This document shows positions 25,759 to 34,497 of a stretch of 64,000 nt of DNA, piece after piece. The notes under the pieces were generated by a model that saw only the letters and a program-made list of their open reading frames with translations, did no database searches and had not been told where the DNA came from. The stretch is from the IMG/VR virus record IMGVR_UViG_3300003267_000132, positions 1 to 64,000 of that record; one strand, given 5' to 3'. Position numbers and translations under genes: made by a program. This DNA is from a virus. Numbering within the stretch: the first letter of the stretch is position 1; each line of letters opens with the position of its first letter.

Positions 25759-25952
25759 CGGGGTCGCCGCCGCAGGAGCCGCCGCCAGCGCGGGCGGCCG
25801 TCATGCAGGACCGTCCCGTCGTTCATCTTCAGCACCACGCCATCACCGGGCCGCAACCCGCCCGGTACGCGGATATCGAGGCCGATCTGTGTACCGATTC
25901 CCGCCGTCCCGTAGAGGTTGGTCGACGCGTCCGATCCCGATTCGTCAGGCAT
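25755..25952 (-). CDS. Small basic-tailed protein
   Basis: 65 aa from an ATG. Beta-like centre (IGLDIRVPGGLRPGDGVVLKM) and an Arg-rich C-terminus (RWRRLLRRRPR). It overlaps the glycosyltransferase start (ATGA). Unknown function. Confidence 0.5.
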   Translation of the reverse strand: MPDESGSDASTNLYGTAGIGTQIGLDIRVPGGLRPGDGVVLKMNDGTVLHDGRPRWRRLLRRRPR

Positions 25953-25990
25953 GGCCGCATCGTACCGACCTGGCGGGGTACTGGCGGGGA

Positions 25991-26269
25991 TCACAGTTTG
26001 AGCACGATCTGACCGACACCCAACCCGACGGTCACCTGGTGGGCGCAGAGGAGCATGTTGTGAACGAAGACGACGCCACTGACCGTCGTGGCAGAGTCGA
26101 TTTCGGTGACGATCATGGGCCATACCGACGCCAGGCTCACACCGAGAGGGGTCGACGGGCTGGCGTGTGGGACTTGGACACTGCCATGCCGATGGGGATT
26201 GTTGATGACGTCGACGTCTGCCGCAGTCAGCTTGTAGTACGCGATTGCACCAAGCGCGGGGAGGGCCAT
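25991..26269 (-). CDS. Small structural protein (hypothetical)
   Basis: 92 aa. N-terminus MALPALGAIAYYKLTAADVD, then beta-rich sequence ending with LGVGQIVLKL. No motif. The ATG overlaps the stop of the zinc-finger gene (TGATG). A virion component is possible from position. Confidence 0.5.
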   Translation of the reverse strand: MALPALGAIAYYKLTAADVDVINNPHRHGSVQVPHASPSTPLGVSLASVWPMIVTEIDSATTVSGVVFVHNMLLCAHQVTVGLGVGQIVLKL

Positions 26270-26412
26270 CAGGTGTTGACCGCCGCGAACGGCAACCCGC
26301 ACACCGGGCACTTGGCGTCGATCACCAAGACGCCGTTCTCGATGAGCGCGTCGATCCGTGTGGCGTCGGACTCGTAGACGTGTCCGGTCGGGCACTGGAT
26401 CTTCTGCGCCAT
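26269..26412 (-). CDS. Zinc-binding microprotein
   Basis: 47 aa. CPTGH near the start and CPVCG near the end make one CxxxH plus CxxC site, spaced by a short helix (TRIDALIENGVL). Function unknown. Part of a run of small Cys-rich genes. Confidence 0.6.
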   Translation of the reverse strand: MAQKIQCPTGHVYESDATRIDALIENGVLVIDAKCPVCGLPFAAVNT

Positions 26413-26414
26413 GA

Positions 26415-26627
26415 TCAGACCCCGTACAGGTTGTCGAAGTAGGCGACGACCTCGGCAACGGTCGCGTCGGGATTGTCCGCTTCGACGTGGCTCACGCAGT
26501 ATCGGACGCGGCGCGCCAAGTCGGCTTCGGGATCGACTTCGATGATCAACGGTTGGCCGGTGTCGGTGCCGTCGTTGATGTAGCTGACGACACCTGTCGT
26601 TGGATCGGTCGCTTTCAACCACGCCAT
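26415..26627 (-). CDS. Small hypothetical protein
   Basis: 70 aa from an ATG that shares a base with the tail protein stop. Begins MAWLKATDPTTGVVSYIND and ends with an acidic helix. No recognisable domain. Coupled to the repeat-containing protein gene. Confidence 0.5.
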   Translation of the reverse strand: MAWLKATDPTTGVVSYINDGTDTGQPLIIEVDPEADLARRVRYCVSHVEADNPDATVAEVVAYFDNLYGV

Positions 26628-28591
26628 CAGAACAGCACCAGGAAGATGTCGTCGAACCATTCGACCGAGGCGGTGCTGGACTCAAGCCACGAGAACCCGA
26701 AGAACCCGGTCGCCGCGGCGGGTGTCCCTCGCTTCGATGCGTCCCCCGGCTCGTCGGCGAAGATGCTCGTCCAGGTTCCCGCGCCGCTGAGTCGCCGGAT
26801 CGTCAGCCTGCCACCGGTCCGCTCGTCGGCAAGCCATGACAGCCACCACAGGTCGGACACCTTGTCCTGCGTGCCGTTCGGTGTCATGCCGAGTCCCGCG
26901 CCGGTCACGGTTTTGAGGACGTTCACGCCGCCCCCGCTGTCGATCACGTCGAGTTCGACGGCGTCGTTGGCGGCACCGGTGCCGTAGGTGATGTCGAGCC
27001 GGTAGGACGAGTTCTCCGAGTTGTTCGCCGCTGCCCACCAGCGGAACTGGACCGTGTTGGTGCCCGCCGCGGGTCGGGTGGTGCCGGTGCGGAAGAACGC
27101 TTCGAACGACCCGGTGTGCTGGAGCGTCGTCGTGTTCACCTTCGACGCGGCGGTGGTCGAGCCATTGGCGAGACGGCGACTGGCGGTGGTCGGGAGCGAG
27201 CCGGTGATGAGGGTGTACGCGAGCGACGTGCCACCCGAGTTCGCCAACTCACGGCTGATCGTCGGCGCGCTCAGGTTGGAGTCGCGCAGCACGATCATCC
27301 AGACCGCGCCGTCGAAGTGCGCTCGACCGGCGACGGCGGCGCCGGTGGCGTGGCGCATCGACACGTAGCCGCCGTTGATCAGGTCGTTGAGTCCGGTGAG
27401 GGTTGCCGCGACGCCGTCAACGTCGGTGCGCGCCGTCTCGGCGGTGGCGTTGTTGGTGTCGAGCAGTGGACACCAGATTGAAGCGTTGGTGTCCTGGTTG
27501 TCGACGGCGGCACCCGCCAGCGGCACCGCGAACGTCGCGCGCGCCGTGGCCGCCGCGCCCGCCTTGATTTGGTACGTGTAGGTGCCGAGCGCGTCCGCGT
27601 CGGTCGCACCCGACAGGAAGATGCGCGTCAGCGACGGGATCCATGTCCAGCCAGTGATGGACGTGAGCGTGGTGATCGACACCTGCAACTCACCGCTCGT
27701 GTTGGTGCCAATCGCGTCGTCGGCGGTCGTATTGTCGGGCTTGCCGGTGGCGTTGGCGTCACTGTTCCAGTTGGTGGACACGTCGTTGGTGGTCGTGCCG
27801 TAGAGGAACAGCACCGCGAGTCGATGTGATGCACCCACGACACCGACCGCGCCGACCGGCTCGATGATCTTGTTGAACCGCAGGATCGAATCGCCAGCAA
27901 CATTGATGGTTCCGAAGACCGGGTTGACGAGAGGCTTGAACGGGTTCCAGCGCAGCACCGTGTCGCCGCCGACGACGACGTCGCCGGTGCGCAACACGAA
28001 CGGCTTGGCACGGAAAACCGTTTCGGATGCGATCGCTATCGCTCCGAATAGTGCACGGAGCGGGTTGTACCGCAGCACCGTGTCGCCACCGATGTTGATC
28101 GCGCTTGTCAAGCCGAGCACGTCGATCCCGTTGAGCGACGCGAACTCGGCGTCGATGTTGACCGTACCGGTCTGAATCGCGAGCGGCTTCCAGCGCAAAA
28201 CCGTTTCGGAACCGACATTCACGGTGCCGACGCTCTGAATGATCTTGTTGTACCGGGCGGTCGTGTCACCCTGGATGCCGACAACACCGACCGTTTCGGG
28301 AATGAATGGCTTCCAGCGCAGCGTGTCTTCGCCGCCGATATTGACGGTGCCGACGTTCTCGATCGTGTTCTTGTACCGCAGCTGTGTCTCGCCCTGAATG
28401 TTGTTGACGCCGAAGCGGCCGCGGGTCGCGTCGGTGTTGCCGGGCAGGAACGGTTTCCACCGCAGAATGTCCATCTGCGCGGTGACTCGACCGACGTCGA
28501 AGAACAAGTCGGCTGGGTCGGGTGGGCATGGCGTCGTACCACCGCCGCCGACCGACGGGGTGCGGCTGCGGATCCGGGTGCGGATACCCAT
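26627..28591 (-). CDS. Tail fibre / surface protein with 20-residue repeats and lectin-like domain
   Basis: 654 aa. A Gly/Pro N-terminal linker, then about ten imperfect 20-residue repeats (residues 34-246), with units such as GTVNIGGEDTLRWKPF alternating with units such as GVVGIQGDTTARYNKI. The rest (about 250-654) has a concanavalin/LamG-like beta pattern with Ser/Thr-rich loops (VQFRWWAAANNSENSSYRLD). Likely an extended surface appendage with a C-terminal glycan-binding domain. Its end overlaps the next gene. Confidence 0.65.
   Translation of the reverse strand: MGIRTRIRSRTPSVGGGGTTPCPPDPADLFFDVGRVTAQMDILRWKPFLPGNTDATRGRFGVNNIQGETQLRYKNTIENVGTVNIGGEDTLRWKPFIPETVGVVGIQGDTTARYNKIIQSVGTVNVGSETVLRWKPLAIQTGTVNIDAEFASLNGIDVLGLTSAINIGGDTVLRYNPLRALFGAIAIASETVFRAKPFVLRTGDVVVGGDTVLRWNPFKPLVNPVFGTINVAGDSILRFNKIIEPVGAVGVVGASHRLAVLFLYGTTTNDVSTNWNSDANATGKPDNTTADDAIGTNTSGELQVSITTLTSITGWTWIPSLTRIFLSGATDADALGTYTYQIKAGAAATARATFAVPLAGAAVDNQDTNASIWCPLLDTNNATAETARTDVDGVAATLTGLNDLINGGYVSMRHATGAAVAGRAHFDGAVWMIVLRDSNLSAPTISRELANSGGTSLAYTLITGSLPTTASRRLANGSTTAASKVNTTTLQHTGSFEAFFRTGTTRPAAGTNTVQFRWWAAANNSENSSYRLDITYGTGAANDAVELDVIDSGGGVNVLKTVTGAGLGMTPNGTQDKVSDLWWLSWLADERTGGRLTIRRLSGAGTWTSIFADEPGDASKRGTPAAATGFFGFSWLESSTASVEWFDDIFLVLF
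27854..28492 (-). repeat. Array of about ten 60-bp coding repeats
   Basis: Imperfect in-frame repeats, each near 20 codons, encode alternating LRWKPF-type and RYNKI-type strands. The nucleotide trace is a recurring ttccagcgcagcaccgtgtc-type stretch. Units range from 20 to 24 codons. Confidence 0.75.
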
Positions 28592-30150
28592 TAGGCGACT
28601 TCCATGACCGACAGCCGCGAACTTGAACCCGAGTTGCTGATCGCCCAGATGTCGACGGTGCCGCCGCTGTCATTCTGGTCGGAGAGTTCGATGTCGACCG
28701 AGTCGCCCACGGAGAGCGGGAACCCCGTCGTCGTCGTCACCGACGCTGACGTACCGATGTAGATCACGACGTTGTTGCCGTTGTCCGGGTTCGCCTTCAG
28801 CGTGATCGTCTTCGCCTGCGCGAGCGACCTCGACACCTGCACGGAGCTTGTGCCAACGGCTTGCTGGTTGGTGGCGAACTGGGTGAGCGGCAGGATGTCG
28901 GTGCGGGTGACTTCGCCGGAGAATGTGTTGCGGGGGACGCGCTGGTTGAGAGGAACCGCGACCGGCTGCAGGCGAGATCCATCGAACTGGGTCTGCAGAT
29001 GGAACGTTCCGGTCTGCGCTCCGGTGCTCGTGTTGGTGTAGGAGACCCGGACGTAGCGAGCGATGACGGGGACCGAGAAGTGTTGACCACCAGCAGCTGC
29101 GAAGTAGGTGAACCTGAACGGGCGGTCCAGAGTGACGCCGTCGCTTGAGTAGTCGATGACGATGCCGTCGACCGCGCTGTCGACGCTGGCGTTGATCACG
29201 ACGGTCAGGGACACGTAGTTGAGAGCGTCGACGAAGGCACCGGTGAAGGTGGCACCAGCCCCGAGCAGGGCTGTGGTGGAGTTCTCGTTGCTGATCTTCG
29301 CTGGGCGCAGCGCGCCGATGGCGGAGGCGCGCCAGCTCGACGTGCCGAGTGTGATGTTGGTCGCACCCGATGTCTTCGCGACCGCCGCGCGCAAGGGCAG
29401 AGTTGGGTCCGCGATGGAGGGGTTCGCCGAGAGGTTCGGCTGGCGGACGACGTGCATTACCAGCCAGTCGCCGTCGGGTGACATCACCTCGAAGAGGATG
29501 ACGGCCGCGCCGAGCCATCCGAACCGGATGCGGAACACGTTCTCTTTGGTCGGGTCGAGTGCCTCGACGACGCCGCCCCGTGTGAAGTTCGAGGTCGCAC
29601 CGCCGTCGCACTTGTCGCCGTTCCAGGAGGTCTGCGCCGTGAACGTGTCGGCCCCAGCGTTGCGGACGAGCACCGAGAACGAGGTGCCGTTATAGCCGAC
29701 CGCGAATCCGTTGTTGGCGTCGAAGAGGCCGATCAGCGCTGTTGAGTTCGCTGCAGGTGTGCTCCACACGCCGGTGAAGAGGGCTTGGGTTTCGTGGCCG
29801 GGCCGGTAGTCGACGGAGTCGCGCGTCTGGATGGCGGCCGCACCGGTCGCGCCCGTGGACGAGGCTAGGTTGATGCGGGCGTTCGACGACGTGACCGTGC
29901 CGCCGCCGGACACCGTCTGGTCGACGAGGTTCCCAGCGCTCGCGACCGAGAAGTCGATGCTGATGTCGTCGGCTTCGAACCCGATGACCTGAGCGCCGAA
30001 GATGGCCCTGTCGCCGTGGGGTGCTCGAAACCGTTCGAGGAATCGCGAGCTGGAGACGATGAGGGGGTTGGTGTCGACGCCCTTCTCGATCCCGTTGATC
30101 TCGTCCCAGATCGAGACGTTCTCGGTCGCCTTCGTTCGGACGTCGGGCAT
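28591..30150 (-). CDS. Virion surface protein, multi-domain beta-rich
   Basis: 519 aa. Residues about 40-270 form a lectin-like beta-sandwich (DSVDYRPGHETQALFTGVW, FAVGYNGTSFSVLVRN). The C-terminal part resembles discoidin-like or F5/8-type and small barrel domains (VIARYVRVSYTNTSTGAQTG; SLSVGDSVDI-type ending at GSSSRLSVMEVA). This final domain is common in phage decoration proteins. Probably an appendage with carbohydrate-binding ability. No enzyme motif. Confidence 0.65.
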   Translation of the reverse strand: MPDVRTKATENVSIWDEINGIEKGVDTNPLIVSSSRFLERFRAPHGDRAIFGAQVIGFEADDISIDFSVASAGNLVDQTVSGGGTVTSSNARINLASSTGATGAAAIQTRDSVDYRPGHETQALFTGVWSTPAANSTALIGLFDANNGFAVGYNGTSFSVLVRNAGADTFTAQTSWNGDKCDGGATSNFTRGGVVEALDPTKENVFRIRFGWLGAAVILFEVMSPDGDWLVMHVVRQPNLSANPSIADPTLPLRAAVAKTSGATNITLGTSSWRASAIGALRPAKISNENSTTALLGAGATFTGAFVDALNYVSLTVVINASVDSAVDGIVIDYSSDGVTLDRPFRFTYFAAAGGQHFSVPVIARYVRVSYTNTSTGAQTGTFHLQTQFDGSRLQPVAVPLNQRVPRNTFSGEVTRTDILPLTQFATNQQAVGTSSVQVSRSLAQAKTITLKANPDNGNNVVIYIGTSASVTTTTGFPLSVGDSVDIELSDQNDSGGTVDIWAISNSGSSSRLSVMEVA

Positions 30151-30153
30151 CGG

Positions 30154-30288
30154 TTACTTCTCTCGGTCGCGCTTCGCTGCGTCTGCTTCCGCGACGACGC
30201 CGTCCGCGATGGCCTCCAGCGCCCGCACCACCGGATCGGCGATCCGCTCCACGACCTTGATGAGGCGATCGATCTGCGATGGCGACAT
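30154..30288 (-). CDS. Helical microprotein
   Basis: 44 aa from an ATG that overlaps the upstream stop (TGATG). Predicted as a single long amphipathic helix (QIDRLIKVVERIADPVVRAL). Possibly a coiled-coil partner of the repeat protein before it. Confidence 0.5.
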   Translation of the reverse strand: MSPSQIDRLIKVVERIADPVVRALEAIADGVVAEADAAKRDREK

Positions 30289-31496
30289 CAGACCTCGACC
30301 CAGGTCACGGTGCCGTAGACGTCGGCGGCTTGGATCGGGTCCATGTTTGTGACCAGTACGCGAAGCTTGTTGCCAGCACCGGACGCTTGGGTGATTTCGT
30401 CGGGGTCCTTGGGCTGATAGGTGAACGGCTCGCCAGCTTCCACGAACCACGTCCGCTTGGTCGTGCCGGTCGACGCGGTGAAGGTCTGCGCTTCGACCTT
30501 CAGCCGCACCGACGAGGTCGCTGTGATTTCGATGAGCTTGCCGGTCCCGGACCCGATGTCGGCAGGGGCCAGCGCGACCGACGCACCGGCGGCCAACGAT
30601 GCGCTCGTCAACTGTCCCGAGTCGACAAGCGTGCCGCGGGTTGCCTGTACGTCGACGGGGATGGGGTTGCTGACGGTGATGTCGCCGTTGGCGTTCTTGA
30701 GTCGGGTCCAGATGGCACCCGATGAGTCGGTGGCCAGCGGCGTGTAGTCCAGGTCGGTCGACGTGAGCGCGGCAAGTGCGTCGTTGCGGACACCGAGCGC
30801 GAACGATCCGATGTCACCGCTGGCGTGCCCTGCGTCTTCGGTCTTCTCGGCTCGCGCGAACAGTCGCCCCGCGCTGTCGATGCTGACTGCGCCGAAGTCG
30901 CCATCGGTCGACGTCTGCGCTGCCTGATTGTCGTTGCGGACCCCCAGGATCGCGGCTCCGAAGAACCCGGACGCCGCGGCGGCGTCTTCCTGCTGCTCGA
31001 TGGACGGGATCAGCCGCCCGGCGCTGTCGATGGCGAACCCACCGAAGTCGCCATCGGTCGACGTCAGGCCAGCGCGGGCGTCGTTGCGGACACCAAGGGT
31101 CGGTACGCCAATGAAGGCGTTGCCAGCCGCGTTGTCTTCGACGGCAGAGGCGCGGATGCCGACCCGGCCAGCGGAGTCGATCTGGATTGCGCCATAGTCA
31201 CCGTCGGTGTCGGTCAGCGTGGCGGAAGCGTCATTGCGGACACCGAGGATGAACATGCCGCGGTCACCGGATGCGGACGCGGCGTCTTCGGCCTTGGTGG
31301 CGTCGCTGGTGCTGGCCAGCGACACCCGCATCGCACCAGACAGGTCGACCGACAGCAGGACCTGACGACCTTCCGTGTAGGAGGGCGCGGCGGCGTTGGC
31401 GACAGCGGTCAGCGCGGCGACGTGGTCGCTGGTCGGCGCAGCGGCGTTGTTGGTCTTGCGGCCTTCGATCGGGAGCGGCCTGTTGGTATCAGCCAC
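30288..31496 (-). CDS. Virion protein with four 50-residue tandem repeats
   Basis: 402 aa. After an N-terminal unit resembling half a repeat, residues 70-269 contain four consecutive 50-residue repeats with a shared core LGVRNDA, TSTDGDFG and IDSAGRL. The C-terminal 130 residues form a beta domain ending TVTWVEV. The LGVRND/TDGD repeat is seen in other phage surface proteins. The exact repeat length suggests a repetitive extended stalk. Confidence 0.7.
   Translation of the reverse strand: MADTNRPLPIEGRKTNNAAAPTSDHVAALTAVANAAAPSYTEGRQVLLSVDLSGAMRVSLASTSDATKAEDAASASGDRGMFILGVRNDASATLTDTDGDYGAIQIDSAGRVGIRASAVEDNAAGNAFIGVPTLGVRNDARAGLTSTDGDFGGFAIDSAGRLIPSIEQQEDAAAASGFFGAAILGVRNDNQAAQTSTDGDFGAVSIDSAGRLFARAEKTEDAGHASGDIGSFALGVRNDALAALTSTDLDYTPLATDSSGAIWTRLKNANGDITVSNPIPVDVQATRGTLVDSGQLTSASLAAGASVALAPADIGSGTGKLIEITATSSVRLKVEAQTFTASTGTTKRTWFVEAGEPFTYQPKDPDEITQASGAGNKLRVLVTNMDPIQAADVYGTVTWVEV
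30690..31289 (-). repeat. Four tandem 150-bp in-frame repeats
   Basis: Each unit is exactly 50 codons and starts at an ED-type dipeptide: E70, E120, E170, E220 of the host protein. The units share gttgcggac and ccatcggtcgacgt-type blocks on the plus strand. The fourth is the most diverged. Confidence 0.85.
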
Positions 31497-31716
31497 CGTT
31501 GATCTCCTTGTTCAGTGCGGTCAACTCCGCGATGCGTTCCTGCGCAGCAGCGATGGCCTGCTCCGTCGCCCGGTCTCCTTCTTCCATCTGCGCCAGTTCC
31601 AGTTCGACCCGGTGACGCCGGTGTCGTGAAGCGGCGAGATTCGTCTGCAACTGCAAGACCTCGCGTTCCATGTTCAGGATCTCACCGACATAGTCGGGCT
31701 TCGGACCGTCACTCAT
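31489..31716 (-). CDS. Coiled-coil protein
   Basis: 75 aa, almost wholly helical with heptad pattern (ILNMEREVLQLQTNLAASR, then QAIAAAQERIAELTALN). The start overlaps the preceding gene by 4 bases and its stop overlaps the repeat protein gene by 8. Could trimerise an appendage. Confidence 0.6.
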   Translation of the reverse strand: MSDGPKPDYVGEILNMEREVLQLQTNLAASRHRRHRVELELAQMEEGDRATEQAIAAAQERIAELTALNKEINGG

Positions 31717-32138
31717 GTCCGGAACACCGTCCCCTCGTACAAGGAGACGTCGACCGCGTCACAGCGCACCACCAGTTCCACCTGCACTCCCGGATCGACC
31801 AGCAACTCCACCGGCGAGGTCAGCAGCAACGATTTCGCCGCGGCGTGGATGTAACCCACGAGCTTCGGTATGCCATCCAGTTCGAGCGAGAAGCGGGCGT
31901 CGCCTTCCCCCGCTGCCGTGAACCCGGCGAGGCGAGTAGGTGCTGCGGTTAGGAATGAGATGATTGCCGACGTCTGGGCGGGTACGAGCGTGTCGCTGCC
32001 ATACTCCCATGTCATCGACCCCGCAGGCGCAGCCGCGACGACGATGCTGATCGAGCCGTCGGCATTGATCTGAAGCTCGTCGCCGTCGGCATCGCAGATC
32101 TTGACGCACCCGCCCGGCCCGATAACCTCAGCCGACAC
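31713..32138 (-). CDS. Hypothetical beta-rich virion protein
   Basis: 141 aa. N-terminal DADGDELQINADGSISIVV followed by a jelly-roll-like pattern (FSLELDGIPKLVGYIHAAAKSLLL). Such short beta proteins occur among phage decoration proteins. No specific family recognised. Confidence 0.55.
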   Translation of the reverse strand: MSAEVIGPGGCVKICDADGDELQINADGSISIVVAAAPAGSMTWEYGSDTLVPAQTSAIISFLTAAPTRLAGFTAAGEGDARFSLELDGIPKLVGYIHAAAKSLLLTSPVELLVDPGVQVELVVRCDAVDVSLYEGTVFRT

Positions 32139-32156
32139 ATCGAACCTCCCGCGCCA

Positions 32157-33128
32157 TTACGGCAGCTCCCACGCGGTGATCCACAGGTTCATTGTGCTCG
32201 ATGCCGACACGGCGAGTATCTGATCTCCCGGCGGCACCAGAGTCCCCCACTTGTTGAAGAGACCCTGCGTGTTCTGCGCGACGCTGAGCGCACCGATTGA
32301 CGTCACTGACCCACCAGACTTCTTGTACTTGACCGTCAGCACCGCGGTGGCGTTCGGGTTGAAGCAAGCCGCCAACCCGAAGGACACCCCCGTAAACAGC
32401 GCTCCCTCGACGGTGCTCGGTACGGTGTAGAGCACCACGTCGGCCCCGCTGCCGACGTTGACGATCCCAGTATTGACGACGTTCTCGTCGCTCTCCAGTT
32501 CGCATGCCAGCACCAAGACGTTGACCGACTGGTCGCTGACGACGCGAAGCGTCTGACCGGCACCGAGCACGGGCAGGATCGTCTGCTGGTTGTCAAGATT
32601 CGGGTTGACCGTGATCTGGGCGAGTTGGTTCGCGGCCACCGCGGAGTCGATGTACAGCTTGACCGTCGCGGTGGAGCCGGTGTTGTTGAACACCTCGACC
32701 CGCTGAAGAACCGCCTTCTTGCCAGCCGGGCAGGTGTAGACGACCGTGTCAGTGGTTACCGCCGTCGTGATCGTCGACGTCGGGTTCTGCTTGCCTCGGA
32801 TGACCGGGAAGAACAGCAGACCGGGGCGCTCCATCGACTCCAGGAAGTCGGGTAGAACGGACACGGTCAGGGTTGCTCGCAGCGTTCCGACGCTGTCCTT
32901 GAGCTTGATCACATGCAGACCTGGCTCGGCAAAGAACGTGAAGTTGCCCAGCACGCCGGTCGACACGATGTTGTTGCCAAGTGCCGTCGCCTTGGTGCGG
33001 TCGGTCCACAGCGTGGATGCTGTCGTGCCGTTGGAGTCGTACACCTCGACGGTGCCGTTGAGTAGGGCTTCGCCATGAATGTCGATGGCGGCTTCCGGGC
33101 CGTACTGCCCGGCAAAGCGGGTGGTCAT
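32157..33128 (-). CDS. Virion surface protein with YT(C/V)P-type decoration modules
   Basis: 323 aa. Residues 1-100 are an Ig-like domain (VYDSNGTTASTLWTDRTKA). The remainder has two similar beta modules: VYTCPAGKKAVLQRVEV (about 130) and LYTVPSTVEGALFTGVS (about 230). Both resemble the modules in the plus-strand gene at 20080-20835. Directly after the major tail protein pair, so probably attached to tail or capsid. Confidence 0.65.
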   Translation of the reverse strand: MTTRFAGQYGPEAAIDIHGEALLNGTVEVYDSNGTTASTLWTDRTKATALGNNIVSTGVLGNFTFFAEPGLHVIKLKDSVGTLRATLTVSVLPDFLESMERPGLLFFPVIRGKQNPTSTITTAVTTDTVVYTCPAGKKAVLQRVEVFNNTGSTATVKLYIDSAVAANQLAQITVNPNLDNQQTILPVLGAGQTLRVVSDQSVNVLVLACELESDENVVNTGIVNVGSGADVVLYTVPSTVEGALFTGVSFGLAACFNPNATAVLTVKYKKSGGSVTSIGALSVAQNTQGLFNKWGTLVPPGDQILAVSASSTMNLWITAWELP

Positions 33129-33135
33129 ACCGGCA

Positions 33136-33807
33136 TCACGACGCGCTCAGCGTCTGCGCACCGCAGTGCGGCGTCGGGAGCGAGTTGGTCGGGAGCGACG
33201 CATAGCAGGACGTGCTCGCCACCGGCCAGTCGTTCCCCGGCCCGTTGAACCAGTTCGGGTTCTCCTGTCCCCACCCGTCCAGCACCGACAGCTGCACGCC
33301 GTCTTCCAGCTTCCGGCCACCGAAGGTCCAGTAGGTGCGGGGGAACACGAACTGCTCGTACGCGAAGGTGTCGTCCCCACCGCCATGCTGTCGTCGCTTC
33401 ATCCACACTTCCAGCGACACACCTGACGGGGTGGGGTCGATCCCGACCCGCGGGGCGGCATAGCCGGTGCGCTCCCCCGACCGCAAGACCGTGCCGCCCC
33501 GCAGAAGTTCGAACAACTCGGGGTCGTAGGGACAGATGACCAGGTTCAGCGTGACCCGCTTCAGCAGGTCGTCGGTGCGAAAACTGGCGCAGATGTCGCC
33601 CCGGCCGTTCTTGACCGTGACGTCGGTGCCCTTCTCGACTTCTTCGGTGTACGTCAGTTCGATCATGCCATCGCTGACATACAGGTTGTTCGGTCCTGGT
33701 GCCGGGACGCCGATCGCGTCGAGACGCGCCAGACGGATCGCGCAGGCTTGCAGCACGACGGGACACGTATTCCCCGAATCCGCTGGCGGGCCGACGACGA
33801 TCGGCAT
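33136..33807 (-). CDS. Major tail protein paralogue 2
   Basis: 223 aa. Clearly homologous over its whole length to the gene just upstream: shared CPVVLQACA, GPNNLYVSDGMIELTYTEE, ICPYDPELFELLRGGTVL and PNWFNGPGNDWPVAST. This family and position match actinophage major tail subunits. The duplication could provide two tail-tube proteins or a decorated variant. Confidence 0.7.
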   Translation of the reverse strand: MPIVVGPPADSGNTCPVVLQACAIRLARLDAIGVPAPGPNNLYVSDGMIELTYTEEVEKGTDVTVKNGRGDICASFRTDDLLKRVTLNLVICPYDPELFELLRGGTVLRSGERTGYAAPRVGIDPTPSGVSLEVWMKRRQHGGGDDTFAYEQFVFPRTYWTFGGRKLEDGVQLSVLDGWGQENPNWFNGPGNDWPVASTSCYASLPTNSLPTPHCGAQTLSAS

Positions 33808-33828
33808 CGAGCATCAGACCCCCGTAGA

Positions 33829-34473
33829 TTACGAAGCAGGAAGCGTGCTGTACCCGCAGTGGATGACCGGCAGGTTGTTGGTCGGCAACGACGCGTAGAC
33901 CGACGTCGACGCGACGGGCCAGTCGTTGCCGGGGCCGTTGAACCAGTTGGGGTTCTCATCGCCCCAGCCGGTGAGGACGGCGATCTGGAAGCCGTCTTCG
34001 ATCTTGCGGGAACCGAACGCCCAGTGGGTGCGCGGGAAGATGAACTGCTCGTACTGGAACGTGGGGTCGGGTGAGCCGTTGATGTACCGCTTGCACCACA
34101 CTTCCAGCGACACGCCGTTGGGCTGCGGGTCGTTGCCGACGCGCGGCGCGGCATAGCCGACTCGACCACCCGACGCCGTGAGCACGGTGCCGCCGCGGAG
34201 CAGTTCGAACAGTTCCGGGTCGTAGGGACAGATCTGCATGTCGAGGGTCACTCGCTTGAGCAGGTCCGGGCCGCGGAACGTCGCGCAGATGTTGCCGCAC
34301 GCGTTCTTGACGGTGATGTCCTCACCCTTCTCCAGTTCTTCGGTGTAGGTGAGTTCGATCAGACCATCGGTCACGTAGAGGTTGTTGGGTCCCGGCTTGG
34401 GGACGCCGTTGGTGTCAAGGCGAGCGACCCGCATGGCGCACGCCTGCAAGACGGACGGGCAGGTGTTGGACAT
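33829..34473 (-). CDS. Major tail protein paralogue 1
   Basis: 214 aa, with a good AAGGAGCG Shine-Dalgarno before the ATG. Shares ICPYDPELFELLRGGTVL, PRTHWAFGSRKIEDG and NPNWFNGPGNDWPVAST with the adjacent copy, from which it differs mainly at the N-terminus and in loops. It is the better candidate for the main tail-tube subunit because it directly follows the capsid genes. Confidence 0.75.
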   Translation of the reverse strand: MSNTCPSVLQACAMRVARLDTNGVPKPGPNNLYVTDGLIELTYTEELEKGEDITVKNACGNICATFRGPDLLKRVTLDMQICPYDPELFELLRGGTVLTASGGRVGYAAPRVGNDPQPNGVSLEVWCKRYINGSPDPTFQYEQFIFPRTHWAFGSRKIEDGFQIAVLTGWGDENPNWFNGPGNDWPVASTSVYASLPTNNLPVIHCGYSTLPAS

Positions 34474-34497
34474 GTCAGGTCGCTCCTTGCGAGGACA

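Noticed and set aside
33125-33814. A frame of 229 codons overlapping the second major tail protein
   Set aside because: Its translation is Arg/Pro-rich without homology, while the alternative frame matches the adjacent paralogue.
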